From positions 13,691,097 to 13,755,096 of the forward strand of contig CM051457.1 of assembly GCA_028274465.1 (NCBI GenBank): a stretch of 64,000 nt of DNA, read 5' to 3'. Of the stretch, positions 33,801-44,837 are shown piece by piece. The DNA comes from Plantago ovata (lineage: Eukaryota > Streptophyta > Magnoliopsida > Lamiales > Plantaginaceae). Numbering within the stretch: the stretch's first letter is position 1; each line of letters begins with the position of its first letter. A program made the translations under genes and the position numbers. The notes under the pieces are model-generated. The model had not been told where the DNA came from, did no database searches, and saw nothing but the letters and a program-made list of their open reading frames with translations.

Positions 33801-36800
33801 TGTAATCTGTCTACTACTTAATCCGGTGAGGACTCATGTTTAATGGCGCCTGGAAACTTGCACAGTACTTCTTGTCAACCCCCAGATCTCATCTGTCTAC
33901 TACTTAATCCGGTGTGGTTTCTTGGTGCATTATGTGCAAGGATGGAGAGTCGGCCGAACACCTATTTTCTCATTGTGATACTGCTTGCTACACCTGGAAA
34001 TTTTTTCTTCTTATCCCAACAAAGTTTCTTAGGCTTTGTGAAGGAATTTTGAGGATGCTGTTCGAGCAGGTACCAGAAACTTCCCGGATAAAATTCCAGA
34101 ATTCTTTGGAATATGAGAGGAATAATAGATACTTTGATGATGATATTTTTAGGAACCCTCTTCTAAACTTAAGGATTTTATTTGTAATTTTAAATTTTTA
34201 ATACTCTGCTTGTGTAGTCTTTTTTATTTAATAATATTTGAGATTTCCTTAAATCAAAAAAAATAGAAGAAGAAATTTATATCCTAAGCCAATACAAACC
34301 TAAAGCATGTCTATTATGAAATTTTGCAGCTATGGTAGAGTTGATGAATTGGTATTCTTTGCCAGTCTAAAGGAGCAACATGAGATTGTCGTTCATCATT
34401 ATATTCAGGTGCCTTTTCTTCTATGTTGCTCTTAATATTATTGTTGCTTAGCTTATGGATGCTTCAAGTTTCTGGCTCCTAATGTCTCTTAAAATGCATT
34501 TTCTTCTTAGCATCACCTGACATATAGGTGATTCCCACTTTCAAAGTATTAATTCGGCATGAAGAAAACATTTTCTTACTTATTCCTTCAATATGTAAAG
34601 CACTTTAGTTAGGATTTATTTGATTCTGATATGGAGGAAACCACTTTATTTAACACATACAGCGAGCACTAAGAAATTGGACAGTGTCATGTTGTGAAGT
34701 GAATTGTGTTTTTAGTCATAAAGTGTTTGGTTGAGGAAGAACCATATTTCTTTTTCTTTATCTAAAATGTTGGATGTGAAAATTTTAACCTTGACACAAC
34801 GTAATGATATCATATTTTATGTAAGATTGAATTAGATGTTCCGTAATAATTTCTTCTCAGTGACATCCAAATATCTTGTGCATAGACAAAATGTGGGGGT
34901 TCTGGCTCGAACATGGATCTTTCTGCATCATCAACATTTGGACAATTCTGCTTTCTACCATTATTTTTCTGCGTTTTGATGTGATAAAGGCTTAGATATT
35001 TCTCACTTGTTTTATGATTGGCAATTATCGTAACATGTTTTCTGGCACCTTCTGCTAAATTCATGGCATCTGTAATACTAAAATATGTTTGTGGTGCTCA
35101 ACTGCGCATATTGTGAGAGAACTAATCTAGCTGCATCTTATCGGTCTCTTGTTTTTATTGATTTGGAATATTGAACTGCTTGAGTATTTACTAGTGACTT
35201 TTAATTCTACACAGCTAGGAGAAGCAAAAAAGCTTTGCGGGTTCTTCAAAAGCCCAATGTCCCTACAGAACTGCAGGTACCGTCTATGGTGGAGAGAATT
35301 TTCCAGTCTTTTCACTTGTCTCCTTAATTCATTGGAGAGGGTGATATGCCCCCCCCCCCTTCCCCCTTTTTTAATTGGCTTTTAACTCGTATCTTAAGTA
35401 ACTGGGTTAAAGTAAGCTTCTTCACGTGCAGTACAAGTTTGCGTCAGACCTTATCATGCTTGATGCATATGAAACAGTTGAATCATGGATGATCACAAAA
35501 GACCTGAACCCAAGGAAGCTCGTTCCTGCAATGATGCGTTATTCCAGCGAACCACATGCAAAGTAATGTGTATTTGTGTTCCTTATAACTGCAAAACCTT
35601 GAATGTGATTTCCTAATTATAATTTGCAAGTGGTAATATATGACTGGTCCTTCATAACATTTGATGGACTTTTGCAAACATAGCATTATACTTGTGTTGG
35701 AGTATTGGTGCTTTGTATTCATTTAGGAGAATATTGTCCAAGATTGGATTCTCTTGTCACGATTATATCATTAATGATAATGGTATAGGTCATGTTTTTT
35801 ATTTTTCCTAACAAAGAACATGCAATTTCAATTAGGAATCTTACATTTCAAATCTCAGTGCCAACACCGAAAGTAGTGCTAAATTGAAGTGTTATTATGG
35901 TTAGATATAAATATTCTGTTAGTCATGATAGGATATGGTTAATACTGGCATAAGGTATGAATTAAGTTGACTAGGTTTATAGGTCATGTTTTCTATTTTT
36001 CCTAACAAGGAACATGCAATTTCAATTAGGAATCTTACATTTCAAATCTCAGTGCCAACACCGAAAGTAGTGCTAAATTGAAGTGTTATTATGGTTAGAT
36101 CTTGTTGAAACTTTGTTTGGAGTATCTGCTGAACATGAGGTTTCTTGTTCCTATTCATCTGCAGGAATGAAACTCACGAGGTTATAAAATATCTGGAGTA
36201 TTGTGTTCACCGTTTGCAGGATGAGGATCCTGGTGTTCACAATTTGTTGCTATCTTTGTACGCCAAACAGGTTGTTAGCTTAATAGATACACATATTCTC
36301 AGTTCAAAGTTCTTTAAGGTCCTTTTTCTGGTGTGTAGTGTGTAGCATCGATGCTTCAATGGCAGTCTGGTACTTAACTGAAAATGCTTAGAATCAGGAT
36401 TTTTTTTAGTAATCCATCTATGCATGTGCCACATGTAGTCCCAGAAATCGGTCATTTAGTAGTCATATTTAATAGTTGTATAAAGATCATCTTCAGTCTT
36501 CTGTTTCTTGTTTCATTTTCACTGTATTAAGCTTTAAGAACCAAATTAAGTATATAATGGTGTATGCTCCTCAAACTGTGTATTATTCTTTATGTAGGTT
36601 CTTAAAGCAGGTAATTACTTTTGTCAGAACTTTTAATTTCATTCGAGGTCTGAATTTTCAGTTAACCTGATGATATTTAGCCATTCTTAGATTTGTTTAT
36701 ATGATACGGTGCATAGACCTATGGGCTACCATTCTCACAATTTTTAAAAGTCTTACATGGGTTCCTGTTTTACTTTTAGGAGGACGAAAGCAATCTTCTG

Positions 36801-39783
36801 CGCTTCCTTCAGTGCAAATTCGGCAAGGGGGATGGCCCAGACTTTTTTTATGATCCAAAATCTGCCTTGCGTCTTTGCCTGAAGGCAACAAAGATGCGCG
36901 CTTGTGTCCATATCTACAGTATGATGTCCATGCATGAAGAAGCAGTTGCTCTTGCACTACAGGTGACACTCTCATGCTGTTGGTTTTGGTGACTGGTTAT
37001 TGAAATTAAGATCTTTTAGTTTTCTGTGATTGTCAATATTCTGCCCGTGCACTGTTTCTCCATTTTCGAATACACAACAGAGAATGCAGTAGCAAGATAG
37101 ATAGCAATTCATGGAGTCATTCTGTTAGCCATCTTGATGATGTAGGTGTTTTGGAAAAAGTCATATTGCTAGAGCAGATTTCTGTCCTGAATCATGCCTC
37201 CTCATTCCGGACACTATTCATGAGCATTATTTTGCAGCTGTAAAGTTTGTATGGTCTTGTCTGTATATGTAGCGGAACATAATATACATAAATACCTCAA
37301 TCCTTGTCATGACACAAGTTCTTTTCTTTATACATGTGTTCTGTTGGTGACTTTGATTCTAATGTCAGCAATTTGCAAGCATCTGATCTCGATGACAATT
37401 AACATATTTGAAATACTCAGAAGAACCATTTTATTGATAGGTTGATCCAGATCTTGCTATGGCTGAAGCTGATAAGGTTGAAGACGATGAGGACTTGAGA
37501 AAGAAACTATGGCTTATGGTTGCTAAACATGTCATTGAACAAGAGAAGGGAACAAAGAGGGAGAACATCCGGAAGGCAATAGCATTTCTGAAGGAAACTG
37601 ATGGACTTCTGAAGATTGAAGATATCCTACCTTTCTTTCCTGATTTTGCATTGATTGATGACTTCAAGGTTTGTACTTTTCTTTGGTTACTCATATTGGA
37701 GATGTATATTATGTTCTTTTTTCGCTTAACTCTGTCTGCATATGGTCATTGGTCAACTTCTGAATGCCAGTGTTTTGCATCTTTTTTCCTTTTTTTCTTT
37801 ATAAATATTTAGATTGTGAAACATTAGGCAATTTTCACAAATTTACTATCTTCTCTAGACTGTCCCCTGCTTGACTTTTGTCAATGTATAAGTGTAGGAA
37901 GCTATCTGCTCATCCCTGGATGATTACAATAAGCAAATTGAGACACTCAAGCAAGAGATGAATGACGCTACTCATGGTGCAGACAATATAAGGAACGACA
38001 TCAGTGCACTTGCACAGAGATATGCTATCATTAAGCGGGATGAGGAATGTGGGGTAAATTCCTGATAATATTTGTTCCGTGATCTTTGACATGACATTGT
38101 CCTGATCTTGGCTTGCTTTGCCATTTTCATTTTTCATTTAATAAAGTGATGCAGATGCATATTTATTCAGTTGCCTATCTTCAATGTACTTCATGTGCAG
38201 TTTTTGTTAAAAATTTAGATGCTTTCTCCAATATTTAGGTTATCATCCTGACTTGGCCATGGACAGGTTTGTCGGAAGAAGATATTAAATATGGCTGATG
38301 ATTACCGGAAGGCTAGAGTCTATACCGCAATTGGATCAATGGCTCCTTTCTATGTATTTCCATGTGGACATTCCTTTCATGCCAATTGCCTGATTGCACA
38401 TGTGACTAGATGTACAACTGAAGCACAAGTTAGTCCATGATACTTGAGCTAATTGTTTCTCTACCATTACTCTACTAAACACCCCATACTCCAAACTTGT
38501 TAAAACTTGAGAAATATAATGAAATCTGTCATCCTCTTTGACCCAAGTCTTATGTGTTATTTTAGTTTTGTTGATATCTACTGATGAACTTATGAAAAGG
38601 CTAGATTAGTGAGGACAAAATCCATGGGGGGTAGATAGTGATTATTTAGGAAGCACTGTGTGTTTTCAGCTTGAATTGGTTAATGAAACTTTAGAATGCT
38701 GGATTGGAATGTAGAAACCTCTCTACAGAATACACTTGAATTGAATTTACAGTTTCTTACTGCTTGAGTTTTTTCTTCTTAGCCCATCATCTGAAAGAGG
38801 GATTATGAAAGCTCACTCTATTGCCTCTGAAGTTACATGTATTTGGTTAAATGAAACTTAGAATGCTATATGGAAAAACTCGACCAGAATATGCTCACTA
38901 AAATTTTAGCTAAAGTCGTTTAAGAGAGATTTTAAGAGATTCTGTACCATGTGTTTGTAAGAACTTAAGATTTGCCTCTGGATTCTTTAATATGGCTCTT
39001 TCATCTGGACAGTGATTCATTTCATTATTATATCAGTTGTTTACTCCGATGTTTATTTCTCAATGATTAATCCACAGGCTGAGTATATACTAGACCTACA
39101 AAAGCAACTGACTTTACTGAGCAATGAACCTAGGAAGGAAATGAATGGCAGCTTTAAAGACGATGAACCAATAACGAGCATGACTCCTGGGGATAAGGTC
39201 TGTATTTCTCAAATTCCATAAAGTATAAACACTTTCACAAGTGGTTGCTATATTTATTATTTAATGAGAACTGGTTCATGTTCTCTTCATAGTTCATCTA
39301 CTTTTGTCTTAAAGAAAGCCACTTTAACGTTAGTTAACTGAACTGTGAGGTATATTGTTCTTGTTCATCATATCTTCTTGTCTTTGTAGCTTAAATACTC
39401 ATCTTACAATAGAATATCTATGGCACGGGATGTTACATTCATATACCATTGCAACTTTAAACCGAATTTACACTCAATCATTACCCACATAAATGGACAA
39501 TTATAGGAGTGAATCTGTATGTAGTTTCTTGTGCTCCAGACTATTGTTTGGAGAGATTATATACCCGGTGACGTGCATTAACACTTTAGTTTCACAAATT
39601 TGTTTGCAGATCCGTTCCCAGCTGGATGATGCCATAGCAAGCGATTGCCCATTTTGTGGTGAACTAATGATCCGTGAGATATCCTTGCCTTTCATCCTCC
39701 CAGAGGAAAGGGATGAAATCGAGTCGTGGGATATAAAGCCACTTAACTCGGGAAATCAGAAGAGCATATCATTAGCTGTTTGA
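21895..39783 (+). CDS. VPS18: VPS18, HOPS/CORVET core subunit with RING domain
   Basis: Vacuolar tethering subunit for fusion at late endosome and tonoplast. There are 23 coding exons: 21895-22060, 22929-23141, 23657-23795, 24575-24670, 25603-25670, 26451-26552, 26655-26796, 29297-29440, 29533-29652, 29782-29838, 31989-32048, 32165-32272, 33168-33304, 34330-34408, 35215-35276, 35432-35562, 36165-36270, 36780-36962, 37441-37668, 37898-38053, 38267-38428, 39078-39197, 39610-39783. They total 2,953 nt, two short of a multiple matching about 984 residues; plant VPS18 is about 990. An N-terminal propeller region is followed by clathrin-type repeats and a C-terminal RING (CGVC, CGHSFH, CPFCGEL, about residues 832-945). 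Intron 5 has a GC donor. Exon 3 (T-run 23749-23752) and exon 15 (A-run 35226-35231) each lack one base relative to the conserved frame. All other phases join perfectly, so base-call errors are likelier than decay. The ATG precedes the conserved RQVFSVD. Confidence 0.93.
24247..24296 (+). repeat. Polypyrimidine (T/C) tract in VPS18 intron 3
   Basis: About 50 bp of almost pure T and C; a simple repeat that generates spurious Phe/Leu reading frames. Confidence 0.85.
27239..28560 (-). mobile_element. Ty1/copia fragment in VPS18 intron 7
   Basis: Minus-strand remnants appear in copia order. There is a zinc knuckle (CCHEFGHI, about 28540), a protease core reading TWVLEYGASNH (about 28290-28260), an integrase tail (LRPFGCVCFVLLPP, about 27900) and a spacer rich in DPF and PPSSS. 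The start of reverse transcriptase follows (WNKAMQEQLRALEVNQTWDI, about 27355-27280). Frames are broken by stops, and the rest of RT plus RNase H is absent. No LTRs were seen. It explains most of the 2.5-kb length of intron 7 (26797-29296) and lies antisense to VPS18. Confidence 0.85.
30081..30416 (+). repeat. 168-bp tandem duplication in VPS18 intron 10
   Basis: 30081-30248 and 30249-30416 are two adjacent copies differing at about two positions near their start (TTGTATTTG versus TTGTGTTTG, AGGCATAAAG versus AGGTATAAAG). Each copy holds a small inverted pair, AGGTCTCA and TGAGACCT. Confidence 0.95.
32640..32800 (+). mobile_element. SINE-like tRNA-derived fragment in VPS18 intron 12
   Basis: GTAGCCTAGTGGCAAGCTGAG (A-box-like) is followed about 30 bp later by GGTTCGATTCC (a perfect B box) and a short unrelated body. 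It cannot fold as a full tRNA, so a SINE head is the better reading. Target duplication not identified. Confidence 0.5.
33890..34255 (+). mobile_element. LINE 3' fragment in VPS18 intron 13
   Basis: The translation contains CIMCKDGESAEHLFSHC...W, the zinc-binding motif (zf-RVT) at the C-terminus of plant L1-type reverse transcriptases. It is followed by ERNNRYFDD (like the ERNRRIF end of such ORFs), an AT-rich tail and an A-run at about 34253-34262. It is 5'-truncated, as usual for LINE insertions, and in the same orientation as VPS18. Confidence 0.7.
35784..36100 (+). repeat. 123-bp direct repeat in VPS18 intron 16
   Basis: 35784-35906 recurs at 35978-36100 (offset 194) with about three substitutions; a unique stretch of 71 bp lies between. 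Intron 16 ends 64 bp later. Confidence 0.92.
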
Positions 39784-41092
39784 TTTGATCATTGTGCGTA
39801 AAAGCCTCCAGCATGTCATGTTGTCCGCAATTTACCTAACCAGCCAATATTTTTTGTCAGAGTTGTAAGGTTTATCAATAGAACGCTGGTACCACAAAGG
39901 GGAGTCAAGAGGAAGGGACCCGGGCCGAGAGAAAGAATCATGCAAATCATTTCTGGTGTTTGCATATAATTCAGAACAAATCCAGCTGGTTCCCATTACC
40001 AAACCAGACCATTAATACGATAATACCCACCATAACTGATGTAAATATTATGTTTAGTGCTGTTGCCTTTCTTTCGGTTTTATTACATTCATGTTTCAGT
40101 TTTATTCAATTCGTGTCTCAGTGGTTGCCACTTGCCAGTGGTTTTCTCGAACGGCTGTTCCAAACAAATTTTTACTGATCAAATATGTGATGAACTTGAA
40201 CTTTGCATGTCAAGTGGCACTTTGAATCTACCTTGTAATTTTAGATTTGAACCTCACAGTTGAATAGTAATCTCTATGTTCTACTTCATTCCGTTCTAAA
40301 GTTTTCATTTGTTTCGTTGATTTTTTCTTCAATTTATATATGCCTTTTGTTTTTTTTACCTATTTAAGATAATTTTCTGAACCTGAGTAAAGTAATACTG
40401 GAAGAAAAGAGTACTTTTTTCTTTTTTTTTTTTTTTTTTTTTTTTTTTGAAGATAAATACTGGAAGAAAAGAGTGTTAAAACACAGAAGTATAGAAAAAC
40501 AATTAACCAACCAGAGCAGAACTTTGATCGCAATTATTTCCTGTTAAGGTATTGCAACTAAAATAAATTTCATTTACCAAATTCCCCCCTCCCCATCTAA
40601 ATGAGCATTAGATTTGACTCTAATTTAGAGCGGCCAGTGTAAATTACTTCTTATTTCACCTCTATAAATTAGTCACTGTTTATCCGACACCCCTCCTTAA
40701 ATTATTTAGCGTTAGTTGAGATCCAAACCATCAGTTATAAGTAATGCGTTTCTGGCTTCACCCGACTTATATGCATTGGGAGTTGACTTGGGATGGAAGG
40801 AGCACTTAAGTGTATACCTTGTCCTCATTGGTTGCTTGTTTGTTTTATTTATCGAGTTTTACGAGAATTGTATGCATAGAAAATAATAAGATAGATTTAT
40901 ATTGCAAAAGATATTTATATATATATATATATAGTAAATAACCAAAATTTCTATTGGGAGCCATATAAGACCTATCAGGCATTACATTCTACTCATAAGT
41001 TGAAAATTTTCTAGTCCTAAAAGTTACATGTAGTAGGAGAAACCAAAAGTGTATTGTGGCGGTTTCTTTGATGTATAGGCCAGGTATATGTA
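39784..41092. other. Convergent intergenic region of VPS18 and the second PME
   Basis: The first few hundred bases are probably the VPS18 3' UTR. A T-run of about 28 lies at 40421-40448, and (TA)n at 40917-40932. No gene is seen. Confidence 0.45.
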
Positions 41093-42912
41093 TCAATGGC
41101 CGCCTAGGCCAAGTTGGAACGGTACGCGTTTTCCCTTCAACCAATCAAATGCCCGGAGAAATGGTCCTGCAGTGTACTTGGCTGCCTCTTGCTCGCTCAA
41201 AACTTTGAACTTCTTGAAAAGCTTGTTCCTTTTGTCAGTAGCTGCTCCAGAACCATTGTTCGCATATTCATAGTACTCGCATGTATTGTGGTAGAAGTAG
41301 TTGGGATCAGTTGTGCTCCATGGGATCCAACCTTCCGGGCGAATAAAGTCTCCAATCTCGCTTTGCATGACCACGGTTCGTGCTAGCTCTTTCCATGGGC
41401 GTCCCAAATATGAAGCAATTTTCGACTGGACGGGGACCAATTCCTTTTCTGCCACAATTTTGCAGTTCTGGAGGACCAAACCATTGCTACCTCTCTCTAA
41501 CTGTCTACCGTCAGCAGTTACGGTGTTCAGCTGGTTGTCCATGGGTTTCCTCACTACGATCACGCTGTTCTGGATCACTGCATCACCCATTCCAAAGATA
41601 AAGTCGATGGTCCCGGAGATTACACAGTCGCGATAAAATTGGCGAGATGTATGGTAGTACAATGTGTCTTGGTAACCCTCAATATGGCAATTGTACACAA
41701 CAGATTTATCTCCGTTAATGCGCAGTGCCACAGCTTGATGTCCTTCAGGACCCGCCTCATTGCGGAATGTTAGTCCACGAGCGATAAATCCAATGGCATT
41801 ATTAGCTGTGATCACAAAATATGCAACACAGGTTAGGTTAAACTTGACACTTTGAGACGCTAAAAATTAACTCGATAGTTCGTTTGATCACTTACAGAAT
41901 GTAGCAGTGTTCATCGTCTTGATCTTCATTATTCCGAAGTTTTTCTTGCCAGTGATGATGGTCTTCCCAGGTCCATCTCCATAAATCATGATATTTGGCA
42001 TACTCTTGTCAATGTTGATGAACTCGTCATAAACACCTGCCTTGACATGGATTATGAATCTTCCTTGAAGATCCCTAGGGTATGCATTGATGGCGTCCAC
42101 AACTTTAGTAAACTGTCCACTACCGTCTTTTGCAACAACAACGTTGGGCTTCATCAGGTTGCGTCCAGCGCCCCTCAATAGCCTGCGATCTTCTGGTCCG
42201 AACCAACTTGGGTAACTGTTCGCCCCCATCAACCGACGAGCATTTGGTTTTAGGTTAACTGTTAGGTTAAACCCCTAAGGGCTTCCCCTAGCCCTGCAAG
42301 TATGTTAACTGCATTGTGGGTCAATTGAGTAGCATTGAGCATGCCGTTCTCTATGGCAGACTTGTACTCCTGTTTCTCGAGCTGGTCTTTGCAAGTGGTT
42401 TGGAGGGCATAAACAGAAGTCATCCAACTCCGGAGCTCATCCGCACGATCTTGGAGAGTGTGCATTTCGCTGTTACCCACCGAAGAGTATGAGGCTTGGA
42501 GTGTGTCAACTGCTTGGTCCAGTAGATCCTTACAATCTTCCACAGCCATGTGATCGGATGGATCAGTGTTCTTGTCAACGACTGTTTTACCAGCAACGTC
42601 AAATGCTTTCTTGACCTCATCTAGAGTTGCCTGAATGACAGCCATGATATAGTCCTTTGGAGTGGCAGTAGCATTTTTCGAAACGGGTTCCAAGCTGTGA
42701 GCACAGACATCCTTGTAGACTGTGGAGGCGCACATTGAGCTGATGGCATTTGCAGTGACAGCTGATGCCACTGAGTGGTCAATATTGGGGTTGTGATTTT
42801 TTTCGTCTTCAACGATCCCTCCGTTTCTTACAACTGACACTACCCCAATAACCGCCCCGACCACCAGGATCAAGGACACTGCAGATATCGCTATTCTTTT
42901 TCCGGCTCCCAT
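41093..42912 (-). pseudogene. Second pectin methylesterase, frameshifted paralogue
   Basis: Two exons, 42912-41896 and 41805-41093, with a 90-bp intron at the same position as in the 17902-19808 gene. The domain order and catalytic motifs match (HQAVALR, GYQDTLYY, GTIDFIFG, YLGRPWK). The coding sum is 1,730 nt, one base short of a multiple of three. The break falls in the minus-strand GGGGTTT run (42269-42275), between the PMEI-like pro-region and the RRLM processing site. Read literally, translation stops at 42262 after about 216 residues of pro-region. Downstream the frame is clean to the stop, with all catalytic residues kept. So the loss is either very recent, or a base-call error in a real gene. 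The start at 42912 is chosen by equivalence with the paralogue; an upstream in-frame Met at 42954 would add 14 residues. Confidence 0.85.
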
Positions 42913-42954
42913 TTTCGATCCCTTTATTGAATCAAGTCCCTTTGCCCTCGACAA

Positions 42955-44477
42955 CTACAGCCCAGGACTAGGGGACGTGTAGAAATAACAAAATATAGAT
43001 ATAACGTGAAGGTCCCTATATATTATTTGTTGGATAATGTGTCTCCGAGAAGGTAATTTATAGGAGTTATGTAATAGGTGCAGAACCTGCGTTCCCTAAG
43101 GAATAGTACATAAATGTATGATTTTCCGGCATTTAAGCTTGCTAATTAGTGTTTGTGATGCTTGTTTAAGGAGAAATGTAACTGTTACCTTGTCTAGGGA
43201 ACACTTGTCTATGCGCGAGCAGTACTATTTTTAGGAATGTCATGTTCAGATTAAACATATGAACACATATTGTTCCACATTTGTAGTTCTGGCTTTTCTA
43301 TGTACGGTTAGGCAAGGCGAACCTTTTCATTTTTTATTTTTATTTTTTATTGTTTTATTTTTTAACAATAAACTTCATTTCAGTTCAGGTGATTACGGCA
43401 AGGCAAAACCTATATTTTCATAATATAATTTCGTTAAATATTTTATTATTATAATTTAAGAATAATCGAGGGTCAAAGTTAAAAAATGTTGATCGAAAAA
43501 AGTCAAACTAGGACACTTCCGGTGGAATTGAGGGAGTACCGGTTTTCGCTAACTAGAACAGTAAACAAAAATGAAATCTAAATAAACCGATAAGATCTAT
43601 TCGTCGTATTTCTAAGGAATCTTCTATAAACCATAAACCATAGACACTGGTCTATTCTAGATACTTCACAAAGTAGTTATTGCATAATCTATACGAATTT
43701 CAAAAATCCCGATACACTTGGGTTGTGATAATTTGTGGCCCGTTAGGTCTAATAGTGGAAATCACATGGAATAGTTGTTTTAGTTATGTATATATCAGTA
43801 TTTAGGGTTTCTGAAAAATTATTTAGAGATAGATAAGATTAATTAGTATATATTATCTAATTTATTTAGATTCATTTTCCTTTATAGTGGTAGTTACGAA
43901 AGATTATTCGGTAAACTACTATTATTATATGTGTCGCAACGCATTCTCATTATTTACGTTTTGATAAAATAAGATGATGACTTCCCAAAACTCTCTGATG
44001 TCTTTCTATAGATTCGATGATGAATTATCATGAATATTCTTATGTCGTTGTTATCATTAAACGGCGTCAAATTCTACAACCAAGTCTAGTGATGATAACT
44101 CCAATGCACCACCTTATAACTGCACCTACACAGTATAGTTCACTAGAGAAGAAGCAAAAATGGTGGGTCTAATTTCAAAGAAGTACTAGCTGGGAACGTT
44201 CTAACTTCTAACTCAATCTGGGTCTGGCACACAAGTGGATCCAGTTGTATAAACTCGAGGCCTGTGCAAGTATAGGACACTGATTTTAAGCCTAGTGATT
44301 CTACTCGGTGGAAGGCACAACTTAAGGGACGCAATGTTCTCTACCTACCTACCTGGGTCCTCCTTATCTGACAGTATTAACTTAAGTTGATTCACTCATG
44401 CTAATCGAAATACAAGTTTATATTCCAAGCCGACCCCTCAACATGGCCCCAGTTGGATTAGTTGCATGTGGAGACCC

Positions 44478-44508
<31 letters not shown>

Positions 44509-44837
44509 CTCAATAAATAAACCACTTATATGCAAAGCTCAAACCGAAGTTTCACTAGCCTACAAAGTTTTACAATAAAGTAAAATATTAATACATGTAA
44601 AACCAATATTAACTGTCACATAAATCTCTCTTCATGAATGACCACAACACATTTAACACTATGAACATGACAGATTCCACTGCTTTGAACATCAATGTCC
44701 AATCATTCAAGGAAATTATCTCTTTCCAAGCTATTTTCCCGTTGAAAACTGGAGCATACATATTTTATGCTCAACTTGAAGTAATATTTACCAGCTCTAA
44801 TGGCCAAGGAACAGTATGAAACAGCTTTGCTGAAGTT
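42955..44837. other. Intergenic DNA upstream of the second PME
   Basis: Contains the half Stowaway element (43411-43537), an A-run followed by (CA)n near 44477-44508, and otherwise AT-rich sequence without a convincing gene. Confidence 0.45.
43411..43537. mobile_element. Truncated Stowaway-like MITE
   Basis: Its sequence (TATTTTCATAATATAA, then AATAATCG, then GATCGAAAAAAGTCAAA) matches the right half of the element at 21161-21397. It ends with GAGGGAG followed by TA. The left half with its terminus is missing. Confidence 0.75.

Noticed and set aside
21895-39783. VPS18 as a pseudogene
   Set aside because: Only two one-base gaps in 2.95 kb, all splice sites and the RING domain intact; decay would leave more damage.
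41301-41636. 111-codon frame opposite the second PME
   Set aside because: Antisense shadow of the PME catalytic exon; a similar shadow lies opposite the first PME at 19274-19624.
44143-44334. 63-codon minus-strand frame
   Set aside because: No recognised domain, no splice or promoter support.
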